Positions 1 to 11,337 of a DNA stretch of 64,000 nt are shown here, piece by piece; within the stretch, counting starts at the first letter, position 1; the number at the start of each line of letters is the position of its first letter. This DNA comes from Sclerotinia nivalis. Its lineage: Eukaryota; Ascomycota; Leotiomycetes; Helotiales; Sclerotiniaceae. Made by a program: the position numbers and the translations under genes. The stretch spans positions 372,001 to 436,000 of the forward strand of contig JAPEIS010000009.1 of assembly GCA_029531795.1 (NCBI GenBank), read 5' to 3'. The notes below the pieces were generated by a model that saw nothing but the letters and a program-made list of their open reading frames with translations, did no database searches and had not been told where the DNA came from.

Positions 1-250
1 GCACAGCACCGCCGATGTGGATGTGGAAATGGTGATGGGACATATGCATGCCAATGGACAGAATGCGAAACGACTCGTGGGAGCCGTGTTGGATGCGTTG
101 AGTAAACAGGAGCATAGCGAGATGGTGTTGGCGAAACATTGGGAGGGGAAGACGACGGGCATGATTAAATTTATGACGAAGGCGGAGGGAAGGGGTGAGG
201 AGGGGAAGAAGAATGTCGAGTTTTTGTTTCCTGGGGTGTTTGATGCGTAG
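1..250 (+). CDS. C-terminal end of an unidentified protein (partial)
   Basis: An open frame enters from the left edge (frame starting at base 2) and stops with TAG at 248-250, giving the last 82 or so residues of a protein that begins outside the window. The visible part is a mixed helical, charged segment ending in LFPGVFDA. I do not recognise a domain and assign no function. It converges with the MED13 gene, whose stop lies about 515 bases downstream on the other strand. GC content and codon use match the conserved genes that follow, and an uninterrupted frame reaching the edge with a clean stop makes a real terminal exon likely. Confidence 0.6.
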   Translation, partial: HSTADVDVEMVMGHMHANGQNAKRLVGAVLDALSKQEHSEMVLAKHWEGKTTGMIKFMTKAEGRGEEGKKNVEFLFPGVFDA

Positions 251-766
251 AACTATTAGAACCATTAGAACTAGAGGATGTGTGAGGTTGTGGGTAGATA
301 TTGATGCAAGGGATGGATGGGGGATTAGTGGTTTTTGATACCTGGTGCACAACTGCATATATATGAGAATATAGACATGCGATGGGAGTACAATGCATTC
401 CATCTTTATTAGAAGTCATAGATAAACTGCTCATTCTCAGCACATTAGTTGCACAACACGTTGTTCATCAAATAATCACTTCAAGCATTACTCCTCAGAA
501 ATCATTCAAGACGTGTCATATTATCATATCAAATTTATACCGAATTCCTCCCTCTCCTTCGCTATTTTTCCTGATCCCATTCAACATCATATAAACAACC
601 CATTTCACCCAAACCCAAATTCACGATGGGTAACCAACCATATACATATACAAAAGAGGCACCCGGGGTATCTATCAACATCCCAAAAGAAACAGCTGCA
701 CGATTCCGTCCAATCCAATCTAAATCCACCCTTCCCCAAAATTCTCCTTGTCGCAATGACAACCCA
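251..766. other. Convergent intergenic region
   Basis: Holds the 3' ends of the left-edge gene (+) and MED13 (-). Short open frames here overlap on both strands and show no domain. I see no RNA gene or repeat. Confidence 0.5.
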
Positions 767-3700
767 TTAAACCAACATATACAAAGCCTTGACCGCCTTT
801 TCCGCCGCAGCCACATGCCAGGGCCTTCCATCTCTCACAGGATGCACCACGCCCCTAACCCTCGCTAGAGTAGCTAGTCCCCTGTAATAACCCAAGATTT
901 CCCTCAACAAAGTATCATGAAAAGTGCGCGGGTTCCCCACAACTTCCGCATGAATAATATTGACTTCCATTACTAAGGGCGGGTCATTAGTGTTGGTACC
1001 GCTGTTTTTGATAAGATAGCCGGAAATCAGGGCGGGGTTAAATTCGAGGAGGGAATTTGAGTTGTTGAGGCGATGAGAAAGGACGGCGCCCCAGGTTTGA
1101 TCCGTGATGTCGAGGAGGCGGGAGTTTTGATCTGGTTCATGAGGGACTGCGGGTGCTTCGGAAGGGGTAGGAGCGTTCGTTGTTGAGTCACGAGAGGGTG
1201 TGGATGGGATGTCCGGGGAGAAGATGGACGATTGAGATACTTGAGGTGTGGAGACGGGAGTCGTGGCGGGCTGTGTTGTTGTCATTGATGGAGGTGGTAT
1301 CCTTGTTTGTGGAGGTAACATCCGTAATGATGGATCTGTCTGTACAGTGACTAGTGTGAGGCTGATTGAAGCGTTGGATTCTGTGGAGGCAAGACCTATC
1401 CAGAAATCAATCTCGGGTTGTTCCATTACAGCTGTTTTCGCAATGATTATGCGCCAGTGAACCTTTTTGCTCGAGATCAGATCAAGAGTCGTTTCCCAGA
1501 TTTCGTTCGCAATGTCTGTAAAGAGAAGAGTGAATGGCTCATTCTTTCGGCCAAGACAATATGAGGCGGTCATTTGTTTAGTACCCCTATTATCTGACCA
1601 TGCCGCAGTAATCCACCGTTCATCAATACTTTGAGAATAAGCAATATGAAGACATGAGTTTTCTTGTAACAATGCTGGCGATGGATTGACGTGCAGCTTG
1701 AAGTCAATATTTCGGGGAAGAGGTTTCTCTAGAAGAATCGCTGCTGTAGTGGAAGATGATGCAAAATCTACACACCGATCATATACTTCCATTGCGAGAT
1801 GCGAATATTCCGCTGGCGATGGCACTACTAAGGAATTAGGAGCAGCCATAAAATCCAACGGCACAAGCTGTAACACCAGTTCGTTGACAGCTTTCAGCTT
1901 CTTTTCGGACAACGACTTCCTATAAAACTTGAACAAATGCTTGAAGGCAGCGCAAATATTTACCAGCAGAAACGAATTATCGATAGGGTAAACGAAGTAC
2001 ACAACGATATTTTTCTCTTCCGTAGTCATACTTGAAAGGTTCTTGCTCAATTGCGCCATTATGTCTTTGAGAGAGCTTAGACAAGCTGCAGTATTTGAAT
2101 TGACGATTCCTTGATTGTACTCATCAAATGGGTAATGTATGAGACCTTTGGGTGAATCTGGAAACACAATCCTGTCGTGCCCACCAAACCTGAATGATTC
2201 ATACGCCCCTCGCATTTGGTCGAGGAAAATATCCGCATTCTCGGTGATGCCTAAGATATCCGGATGGATGCAAATCGCGTTAACATCTTTGTTTCCTGTG
2301 AAAGGCGCCAAGCCTAAATTATCCCAAAAGTGTATCGCGGGAGGTAGAACGGCCAACTTAGAGTCGCCTCTGCGTACTTCAAGCTGTGGGGGTTGAATGG
2401 GAAATAGGTTGCTCGATCTCAAAAGATCTGTATTCTGTGCTGCCCTAGGATTCGGCATTGGTCGGGGAGGTAGACGCAGAGCCGGGTTTACGACTGGAAT
2501 TCCTGGAATGGTAAGGTATGAGCGCAGGGTACATCTTTTAACATCTTTCAAGCATGTTTTGGTAGCTTTCAGAACTGCAGTCATCAATCTTCTAGTAGCA
2601 AATATAGCCTGGGCATGAGTATCCGCATTTTGACTACTTTGATCATGCACCCTAAGGTTTCCTGACGCTGCCTGGTCTGCGATAATTTGAGCCGTTTCGA
2701 TCAAATCTTGATCCGATAATCCGCTCGGCTGAATGTCGGGTTCGGGGGAGGTGAAATATGGCGTCAGAGACCAATCTGCGGGGTCAGATTCGAAGATTGG
2801 AACCTGCGGCTCAACTATGGATTGAGGAGTTCCCGGAGATGGCTCATACTCTCCGGTGAAAGCGTTGTATGAACTGATGCTCCCTTCGTCAAAATAGCGT
2901 TTTCTTTTCATGCCAAGTCTAACCATAGCCGAAAGCCCTACCGGGAGTGTCTCATCAGAATCAGATGCATCGCTTACACTGTTAAAATCATTGGCCATGT
3001 CTGGTTCCACCTCGTTATCTAGCTCGAACTCAAATTGTCCACTATCATTGTTCAAGATTCGAGTCAGCACTTCAGATCCTGAATGTTTGTTCTCGCTTTT
3101 CCGCCTGTCAAGAGATTCTGGGTTGGTAGGATCGTGCGAATCTATAAGCTGTGGTTTTAACTCATCCTCGGTATATCGAAATCGCCCGTTAGAACCGTAT
3201 TTCTCATCTATCTCCGCCAAGGAATATTCGAATTTGACTTTATCAAATACACTGGATCCGCCGGTTAACTTTGAGGTTCGTTTTACCAGCTGCCCGAATA
3301 CTGTTTCTTTGTCAAAAGGAGCCATGATGCGCGGTGGCGACCGTGGTGGAGCAGGGAATGCCAAGCTGTCGTTAGTATTGGACATTTCAACGTCCACATC
3401 CTTTGCTGGTATTGCGACGCTCTGTTTTAAGGCTGGTTGCCGTAAACTGTTTTCCGCCGGCTGGGCATCTTCCATGATCGTATCCTGAGATACTGGCTGA
3501 GGGACTGACGGCTTACTCGAAATGGGCGACTTTTCATTAATTTTACGTTGATGAGCTGAAGGCAAGCAAGGCGCAACTGGGGAACCTGGCTGAGGGTCCA
3601 TTTGCATATCATCAGGTTGGTCGAAAAAGTTAAAGTCGGCGTCGGTGATGTCTGTGTCGCCAAACAAATCTCCTCCCATTTCTCCAAAAAGATTATCATT

Positions 3701-5408
3701 ATCATTATCGTTTTCGCTAAAGTTCATGTTAGAGTTTGAGTGATGTTTTTGTTCTGAAGTCACCCAATGCTCAGTGTCGATAGTATTCATGATAGAGGTG
3801 GTTGGATTTGCCGCTTCGAGATCATGCGGGAATAAGTGCGCCGGGTTCCCCGGCGTTGTGACTGCACCATCAAATGACGGTGTCGGTCCCCCAGGATGAT
3901 GTACGGCATCAGGAGGCGTAGGGTACATTACGCCAGCATTGTTGCCCTTTTCCAGTATTGCAGTGGAATTGCCATTTGCTTGAATGTTTTGTGCCTCCCT
4001 ATCGGCCTGTTCTTTGGCAGCCTCTAATATCTTCCGCTCCTGTTGCCTATTCAATATAATGCTCGCCTGTTTCTCCGCATTCATAGACCATTCTTCTGCA
4101 AAAGTTAGAGGATCAACATGCCCGAAAGAGTCCGCGGTTGAAGGCTGAAGGTCTGTGGAGGAAGTTTTGATGGTTCTGAAGCATAGTAAAGCTGGCCAAG
4201 GTACAATAGCGCCATCGTCGGGGAAGGGCATATCCGTGTACTCAGGGTTTGAAAACACATAATTAGTATTCAGCACCTGGACAAACATCCAACCCCCTTC
4301 CTCGATTGAAGTTGAATCAAACCCCTTGGTCGATAACCAATCCAAACACCGGGACTGCCATGACTTTATCGTAGTTCCATGAAAGCGCCAACTGTGATCT
4401 TCGGGATACTTTTGTAAATCTGAAATAGGCTGAACACTGGGCAGTTGTTCGTCATCATGAAATGAGTAGAATTTCGCAGGATTCCCCCCTGGTGCTAACC
4501 ATAACTCAGTTCCCTGGGATAAGATCCTTTGGAGCTTTTCTGGGTTTGACAGACTTATACTTTGAAGACCAGGAGTAACGTAAGAACAAGCTTTTATCAA
4601 TAACGTCCCCAAGGAGGTAAGACTGATGTCTAAGTTGACAAGAGTGACTGCGTTGTCGGGAACTTTGGGTGATTGATAATATGCCATTGATCTCGATGGC
4701 GATTGTGAGGGGAGAAGTAACGTCCGTGAGTTGAAAGGAATAAATCCATGGTCACTGCAAAGCCTATGCACAATGGAACCCTGAACGGATGATATGAAGT
4801 GCTCTTGAACCTCTTTCAGAAACGAGAGTGCATCGGTTGAACCGGTTGCCGACTTGACTCCAGGAGATGATGCTGCCGGATCATATATAATCTGGGCTGA
4901 GTTCGCTTGCATGGCCCTGGCATTGACGTTTTGTGCATTTCGTATTGTATTGTCGAGTGGCGAAGGCGAAGACGTGCTAGTCGGGGTGTTCAAGCTAGTG
5001 GCCATTATAGACTTGTTTGGGGCCAGATTGGAAGGCTCATACATCCCTTTATCTTTCTTCAATAATTCGACACCATGCACAGCGGGAAGATTGGCGTGGC
5101 TTAGCAATTCGTCCCCTTCAAGAGGTTTATTTGGGTAATTTGGACTTGGCTGGAAGACCCAGATTCCCTCTCGCTTTGTGTCGTAAAATACCAGGGCGCC
5201 ATGTCTCCTCCATGCGGTTTCAACATCTTGTAAATGCTTTTTTGTAGTTGTGAAGGAAGGTGTTTGCAATTGGGCTTCAAAATATTCATAGGCTATTGAT
5301 GCAAAATTGTTCTGGGTAGATGTTATTAGCTACGGGGTTTTTCGAGTTCAACTAAACAATATGACTTACACAAGACAATACGTTGGTGAGTTGATCGCCG
5401 AGATCCAT
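767..5408 (-). CDS. SSN2: Mediator complex subunit 13 (SSN2/SRB9 family)
   Basis: Spliced gene: exon 1 at 5408-5370, a 58-nt intron 5369-5312 (GTAAGT...CAG), exon 2 at 5311-767, giving 1527 residues. The first ATG (5406-5408) yields MDLGDQLTNVLSC, joined to NNFASIAYEYFEAQ and then the long frame. The length, the N-terminal block with WRRHGALVFYD and GIWVFQ, the long disordered acidic middle (for example an Asn/Asp run near residues 540-550) and the conserved C-terminal region ending PWHVAAAEKAVKALYMLV are those of fungal Med13. In this family the protein belongs to the Cdk8 kinase module (Med12, Med13, Cdk8, cyclin C), which reversibly represses RNA polymerase II Mediator in the nucleus. It shares a divergent promoter region of about 725 bp with ENP2. 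Family assignment is firm; the first exon is my splice inference. Confidence 0.9.
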
Positions 5409-6134
5409 ATCGTAACAGGTCGTAATTCATAAAATGGACATCCAGAACAACCGATGCAATGCGCCGATCCCCCCCTCCTCCGCAACAAGCTATATTCCCC
5501 CTTTATACACCCCAAATGATGCCGTATATGTATCCAAGTAAGTTTGATGAGGATGTTATCAAACTAAATCGGTATATTTTAGTTGTTTGAGTCGGGATTC
5601 TTGAGCTGGACTCGCAGGGCTCCATCTCAAAATGAGGATGTCGGCTGTCGCAGTGGCTGGCTGTTCAGCAAGGTGCGACTAAATGTTGTAACAAGAGACA
5701 AAAAGCAATCAGAGGACAGGTATAGAATAAACTGGTGGGAGAATTGAATATATTAAAAGCATTGAGACAATAGATTGTAATCATCCAACTTCTTAAAGAT
5801 GCTGCTGGTACATCACATCTATTAAAAGTACTTTGGAAGAAGCTTTGATAACATGTTCGGACCATGTTAAAGGTCAAAATTACCGATTACTCGGACTAAG
5901 GAAATGCACTACACTGGATCTGCCAATTCGTTCGAAACAGGCTAAATTATTTCATGATTTACCCATGTCAAAAATTGATTGTCAGCTGTCGGCCGCCGGT
6001 GAAATGAACTTCCGAGGCCGAACGATAAGAAAATAATTTTATTCCGAAGCCTTTTGAATGTGACATCTTTCACAATATGGCAAACTAACCAGTATTTTAT
6101 TAAAATAACTTCTTTTGGCCTATCAGTTGCCATC
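5409..6134. promoter_or_regulatory. Divergent promoter region between MED13 and ENP2
   Basis: 726 bp separate the start codons of MED13 (-) and ENP2 (+), so both promoters must lie here. The region has pyrimidine-rich stretches but no motif I can assign to a factor. Confidence 0.45.
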
Positions 6135-8066
6135 ATGAAGCTCACAAATTCAAGTGAGATACCGGTATACACTGTTTCAGGTGCTTCTACTGCACGCCCT
6201 CTACCTGACTGGCTTGCTCGTAAAAGAAAGCGCAGCTTGAAAAATGATCCGGAATATGCCAATCGTGTCGAACTTTTACAAGATTTCGAATTCGAAGAAG
6301 CCAGTTCTTGTATAAGAGTCAGTGAAGATGGCGAATGGGTTATGAGTACCGGCACGTACAAACCGCAGATTCACACACACTACCTTCCTCATTTATCTCT
6401 TTCGTTCGCAAGACATACCACAACTCTCAACCACTCCTTCATTCTTCTGTCTAATGACTACACGAAATCACTTCATTTACAAACTGATCGCAGACTGGAA
6501 TTTCATACACAAGGTGGATGCCATTATCAAACTCGACTACCTCGATATGGGCGCGACCTTGTCTACGATAGAGCCTCAACGGAAGCATTAATACCTGCCG
6601 TTGGTGTCAATGCAGATGGCCTTGGCGAAGTTTACCGATTGAATCTCGAGATAGGACGTTACATGAAACCATACCAAATCGAAGTTGGTGGTGATGACCT
6701 TACAACTTCTGGTGGCGGTGCTTTGCAAGGAGGCATTAATACTGGTAGCGTGAATTGTGCAGCAATTGCCGAGGAAAGTCATAACCTTATGGCTTTCGGA
6801 ACATCAATTGGTACGGTAGAGTTTTGGGATTCAAGATCCAAAACAAGAGTAGGGATTCTCGGTGCTCGAAAAGGGCAAATCACTGCACTTGATTTCGATA
6901 GGTCAGGTATTTCAATTGCGACGGGATCCTCGGAGGGAATGGTACAACTGTATGATCTTCGACGACCTGTGCCAATATTGACTAAAGACCAAGGATATGG
7001 TTTCCCGATTAAGACTTTGATGCACATGACTACATCTTCACAGGAGAAGAAAATTCTGTCCGCAGATAAACGAATCATCAAATTGTGGGACGAGATGGAC
7101 GGGAAAGCTTGGACTTCAGTTGAACCAGCGGTCGATATCAACTCAGTAGCTTGGTGCAAGAACAGTGGCATGCTCCTCACAGCCAATGAAGGCAAACAAC
7201 AACATGCCTTTTTCATTCCACAATTGGGTCCTGCGCCGAAATGGTGTTCATTCTTGGATAATATGGTTGAAGAAATGGCAGAGGAAGCACCGAGTGAAAC
7301 GTACGATAATTACAAGTTCTTGGAAATACCAGAACTCAAGGCGCTCAACCTGGGTCACCTCGTGGGAACTACCAACCTTTTACGACCATATATGCACGGT
7401 TATTTTGTAGCCAATAAGCTCTACGAGCAAGCCAAATTAATTGCCAATCCTTACGTCTTCGAAGACGAGAGAAACAAACGAGTTAAAGAGAAGATTGAGA
7501 AAGAGAGAGCTAGTAGAATTAGAGGTGGCAAGAAAGTCAAGGTCAATCAGAACTTGGTTGACAAAGTACTCAAGAGACAGGAACGCAGGGAGAAGGTTGA
7601 TGAAACTGCTGGAGTCTTGGGTGACTCACGTTTCGGCAAGCTTTTCGAGGACGAAGACTTCGCTGTTGACGAGCGTAGCAGAGAGTTCCAGGCTCTTAAC
7701 CCCAGTACCAAGGTTGGTGGTGGTGAAGAGACAAAACAACGCAAGGTCGATAGTGAGGACGAATCAAGCGACGATGAGGAAGATGAGATCATTTCGAAGC
7801 CTAAGCCAGCTCCTGAGATGCGTATCTCTTCCTCGTCTTACAAGAAATCCGGACACCAACGTAAAGATAATGCTTTGGGAGCTCGTAAGCAAGGCACTGG
7901 TCGAGTTAGTAAAAACAGGGGTGATGTTGTTGGTGAGCGTTCAATCACATTCGCTCCTGCTAGCAAGAAGGACAAAGAGAAGACCGAGGCCAAGCCTGCA
8001 AACAGCAGGAGTAGACGGGAAGATGCAAGACGAAGCGCCAGTGGGAATGTTTTCAGAAGATTGTAA
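6135..8066 (+). CDS. ENP2: Nucleolar WD40 ribosome-biogenesis protein ENP2 / NOL10
   Basis: Intronless gene of 643 residues. The first in-frame ATG is at 6135; the open frame extends upstream to 6054 but without another ATG. The N-terminus (VYTVSGASTARPLPDW, then the basic patch ARKRKR) and the block LQDFEFEEASSCIRVSEDG are hallmark Enp2/NOL10 sequences. They precede WD repeats spanning roughly residues 40-370, then KDQGYGFPIK, a conserved KWCSFLD block, and the NUC153-like basic stretch (DDRFxxxFEDEDFAVDE type, near residues 500-530). The C-terminus is acidic then basic and ends RRSASGNVFRRL. In yeast Enp2 is an essential nucleolar protein of the 90S pre-ribosome needed for 18S rRNA maturation. 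Length (yeast 707) and the whole domain order agree. It is tandem with nothing and divergent from MED13. Confidence 0.95.
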   Translation: MKLTNSSEIPVYTVSGASTARPLPDWLARKRKRSLKNDPEYANRVELLQDFEFEEASSCIRVSEDGEWVMSTGTYKPQIHTHYLPHLSLSFARHTTTLNHSFILLSNDYTKSLHLQTDRRLEFHTQGGCHYQTRLPRYGRDLVYDRASTEALIPAVGVNADGLGEVYRLNLEIGRYMKPYQIEVGGDDLTTSGGGALQGGINTGSVNCAAIAEESHNLMAFGTSIGTVEFWDSRSKTRVGILGARKGQITALDFDRSGISIATGSSEGMVQLYDLRRPVPILTKDQGYGFPIKTLMHMTTSSQEKKILSADKRIIKLWDEMDGKAWTSVEPAVDINSVAWCKNSGMLLTANEGKQQHAFFIPQLGPAPKWCSFLDNMVEEMAEEAPSETYDNYKFLEIPELKALNLGHLVGTTNLLRPYMHGYFVANKLYEQAKLIANPYVFEDERNKRVKEKIEKERASRIRGGKKVKVNQNLVDKVLKRQERREKVDETAGVLGDSRFGKLFEDEDFAVDERSREFQALNPSTKVGGGEETKQRKVDSEDESSDDEEDEIISKPKPAPEMRISSSSYKKSGHQRKDNALGARKQGTGRVSKNRGDVVGERSITFAPASKKDKEKTEAKPANSRSRREDARRSASGNVFRRL

Positions 8067-8296
8067 TTGTCCGAAGATAAGACTTCATGATACCCCTTTC
8101 ATAATACAGAATTTTCAAACCCCAGAAATTCGAATACCTACAAACTATGCCCCCCACAAAAAACAAATGCCATTATTCGCAGAACGACGAGACGGTCCAC
8201 ACATTTTATCCATTTCATATCATTCATCCCATGGGTATCAAACATTGAAACATCAGAACACAAAACAAAAGCCGTTCCAGCAGCCATCATCACCTA

Positions 8297-9089
8297 TCAT
8301 CTATCACTCCTCATTCTCGTCGCCCATTTCGATTTTGGCGCTTCCGACAACTCGAATTCCATCATCTTCCCTTCTCCTTTCTCGGCATCGTTCACGCTCA
8401 CAAATGTCTTCGATATCTTTGGCGTGGGCGGCACCTCGTCAATTCTCTCCAACCCGCGATTACTGGGTCTCTTATGCGCATCCTTTCCGAATGTAGCTCT
8501 TCTGGGTGTCAATGCAACAGCTACTTTGCGGGCCGACGCGCGGAGTTTCTTGCGCACTTCCCAGGAACGCTTTTTGGCTAGATAGAAGAGTGTTGCGGAG
8601 ATTACTGTTTGAAGCGTGAGTTGCTGGGTTATTTTTAGGGGATCAGGAGTAGGGACGAAAGGAATTCATACTTCCAAAAAGACACACGCCAATGACGGCA
8701 ATAATAATCGCAATCAAAGCTCCAGTCGACAATTGTACGCCTCCGCTCGAAGTCCCTGATGCTCCCGCATCACTATCAGCACCATTACTTCCAGCGGAAC
8801 TTGCGGCATCACCTGCGGATGGGTCATTGGGGGCGGAAGGTTCGGAAGTAGCGAGCGCGGAGAAAAATGATGCGACGGAGCTAGAGGACATGGCCGGGGT
8901 GAGCGATATAGAGGTTGTGGGGGATGGTGTTTCTGTTGTTGATGATTGGGGAGTAGTTGTACTTGATATTGACGTGGAGACGGGACTTAAAGTGGAAGTA
9001 ATAAAAGAACTTTGTGCCGAAATTCTACCCAGAAGGAAAAAGAGGAAGAAAAAAGTGAAGGAAACTCGAAGATTGAAAATGTCCTTCAT
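8297..9089 (-). CDS. Secretory-pathway single-pass membrane protein with Ser/Thr-rich ectodomain
   Basis: Two exons: 9089-8672 and 8604-8297, with a 67-nt intron 8671-8605 (GTATGA...CAG) in phase 1, giving 241 residues. The first ATG gives MKDIFNLRVSFTFFFLFFLL, a strong signal peptide. A Ser/Thr/Pro-rich segment follows (about residues 30-120), then a Gly/Ser spacer, and one membrane segment (about 122-147) that the splice junction completes. The cytoplasmic tail of about 90 residues starts KKRSWEVRKKLRAS and is basic, then Ser/Pro-rich. The architecture resembles fungal wall sensors of the Mid2/Wsc type and Skg6/Axl2-like anchors, but I see no WSC cysteines, so only the topology is supported. 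It converges with ENP2; the stops are 230 bp apart. Confidence 0.75.
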
Positions 9090-11337
9090 AATGAAATAAA
9101 ATAATCCTTGAATCAATTTCCCAATGTGAAAACGCTAGACCCCTACTGAAGATTTGCAAAACCAATAATACTCAAGTATGAATGGAGGAGGAAAAAATCA
9201 ATGAAACTCCTGACGCCGTGATAGTGATAGTGGCATACAGAAATGATACAAAAGCAAAAAAACGACAAATCAAATAGTAAGTGAAGAGAGATGAATGGTG
9301 TGATGAGATGACGGGCTGAGAATGTGGAATCTGGGTTCATATATCTACTAGGTATGTCTTGTTCCATTTCGGGTGTGTAGGTGGTTGTAAGCGCTTTTGT
9401 ATACACTCTTCTTTGCTTGTACTACGGAGATATATCATTGGTGTGGTCGCTGAATGGGTGTAAGATGTGCATATTTATTTCTGTATGAAACTATCAAGTA
9501 CCGGATATGTACTGTGTATGGCTTGGATAGAGTTTGGGGTTGAATGCAACGTTTTTTTCTCGAGTTTGATTCGTGAGCGGAGGGATTTAAGCGCCAACGT
9601 GTTGGCGCTAGGGGGGGTTTGGACCTATGGGGTAGAGAGATGGGTTATGTATGAATGATTGCCGAGATATTTTTGCGGGAGTGAGAAGGGATGGGTTTGG
9701 AATGGCCGTGGTTGATGAGTAGATACTAGGTAGGTGAGACGGTAGAAGTTGGTAATTTGATGAGGGGTGGTATGGGGATTGGTCGTGGCATTTTGGTACA
9801 TGTAATCTTATGCAATCTGTGTATGGTATTCAATCGGGTATGTTACCGATGGCAGATATTACTCGGGAGAAAATATCAACGTATGAATGTATAAATTGAA
9901 TGCAAGCAATATACGCAGGTAAGATATTTTTATATCATTTGCTTGCATACAATATATAGCATACAATATTCAATTACTCCGCAAGATGTGCAATATAAGG
10001 GGTTTTGGTGTTATTGATTGGATACAGACTCAATATAATAAATAATTTGGTCAAGCTGGGAAGTTATTTTTAAAAAATTGATGCGTTTCGGCTGTCGAGA
10101 TTTCCGTAAGGGCCTTTTCGAATACTGCGTGTGGTGGTATTGTGGTTGGATGTTGAGGCGTCGAGGAGGATTTCTGTGTCGGGTTGTTTTGTGTTTTTTG
10201 ATTGATACAAGATTTTGAGGTATGTTTTCGGTGTGTTTGGAGGTTTGAACTGGCGATGTGATGAGTTTCTTCAAACGGATTTACATGTCGCCGTTTTGTG
10301 GAGTGTTTGAAGAGTTTTTGTGTTGGCTGGTAGGTACAATGTACACATTCATGATGTTACTCTCGATAATTAACTTTAACTCTAGCAGACGATAGGCTTG
10401 GATCTTAAAATAGATCTGAGAATCATAATTGACTGGTGACTTGCAGGTGACAATCAATAATTTAACGTTAGAGGAGGGCACAGTAATGCATTGTTCACCT
10501 ATTTTCGGGCGTTGGTAATGTCGGGCTGGAGATTATGTCTTAGGACTCTTTTTATATTAACAGATGTAAACTAAGAAGTGAGCATCATCGTTTGCAACCA
10601 TTCGCTATCTATCAGGTGCTATCTATAAGGTAGGGTCTGCATATCAATTCATCTCGAAGTCGAGAAATTTGATAATCACGCGTTTATCACGTGTCTTCAA
10701 CTCAAGTCGAAGTATATCTTCATTCATGGTGAGGACATCAAGAGAAATGAAAACCATGCTTTCAAATCAGTTATGTTAAGAGAAAATATCTTCACGATGC
10801 CGTTCGCTTATTATATTCAATTTATGGGTGAGGTCCAACAAAGACTGCATTTGGCTGGTGCAGGCGAATATCTATAGAAAAGGAAGGAACGAAGATGCTC
10901 CTGCCTTCACAGTCAAACTCACACATCTTGTGCCTGAAGTCATCTCTACCCCACATTTGCCTCTCCTCATTTTCCAATCTCATGTTACAAGCTTCAATCA
11001 ATTCTCTCTTCATCTTCGCACACTTTCATTCCATTCATCTCGTTCGCCATATACTTGAAATCTCATACTTTCATATCCTCGTCATCTTCATTTAGAACTT
11101 ACATCAAAGCTTCACGTTCGAGCGAACAAACGAACGGAGGTGAATTGAGGAGATTGATCGCCCTCCTATCTGAGTATTCGGGACTCGGTTCTGCAAAAGT
11201 CCCAGTGACTCAATCATTCTTTTGCATGGTCTTCACTTTTTGTGTATAAATACTCTTTTGTCTCTTTCTAGGTAGGAAATCGTTACCTCATAAGTTATTT
11301 AATACTTATGCATATTTTAGTGTTCATCCTCGTCGAG
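9090..11337. other. 2.2 kb intergenic region
   Basis: No convincing gene. It holds the upstream region of the membrane-protein gene, a 20-bp inverted repeat at 9590-9609, an imperfect AT-rich inverted repeat near 9910-9960 (ATGCAAGCAA / TTGCTTGCAT), and from about 10.8 kb the promoter and leader of the coiled-coil gene. The leader may contain a 5' UTR intron ending near 11328 (TTTTAG). Confidence 0.5.
9590..9609. repeat. 20-bp near-perfect palindrome
   Basis: AGCGCCAACGTGTTGGCGCT: 9-bp arms around a 2-bp centre. It lies about 500 bp upstream of the membrane-protein start (9089). It is GC-rich in an AT-rich spacer and could be a dimeric factor site; no factor is assigned. Confidence 0.5.

Noticed and set aside
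2910..3488. 192-codon plus-strand frame inside MED13
   Set aside because: Antisense shadow of the MED13 coding sequence, which is recognisable through this stretch.
7441..8496. 351-codon plus-strand frame overlapping ENP2
   Set aside because: It is a +1 shadow of the conserved ENP2 frame; Arg/Ser-rich with no homology I recognise.
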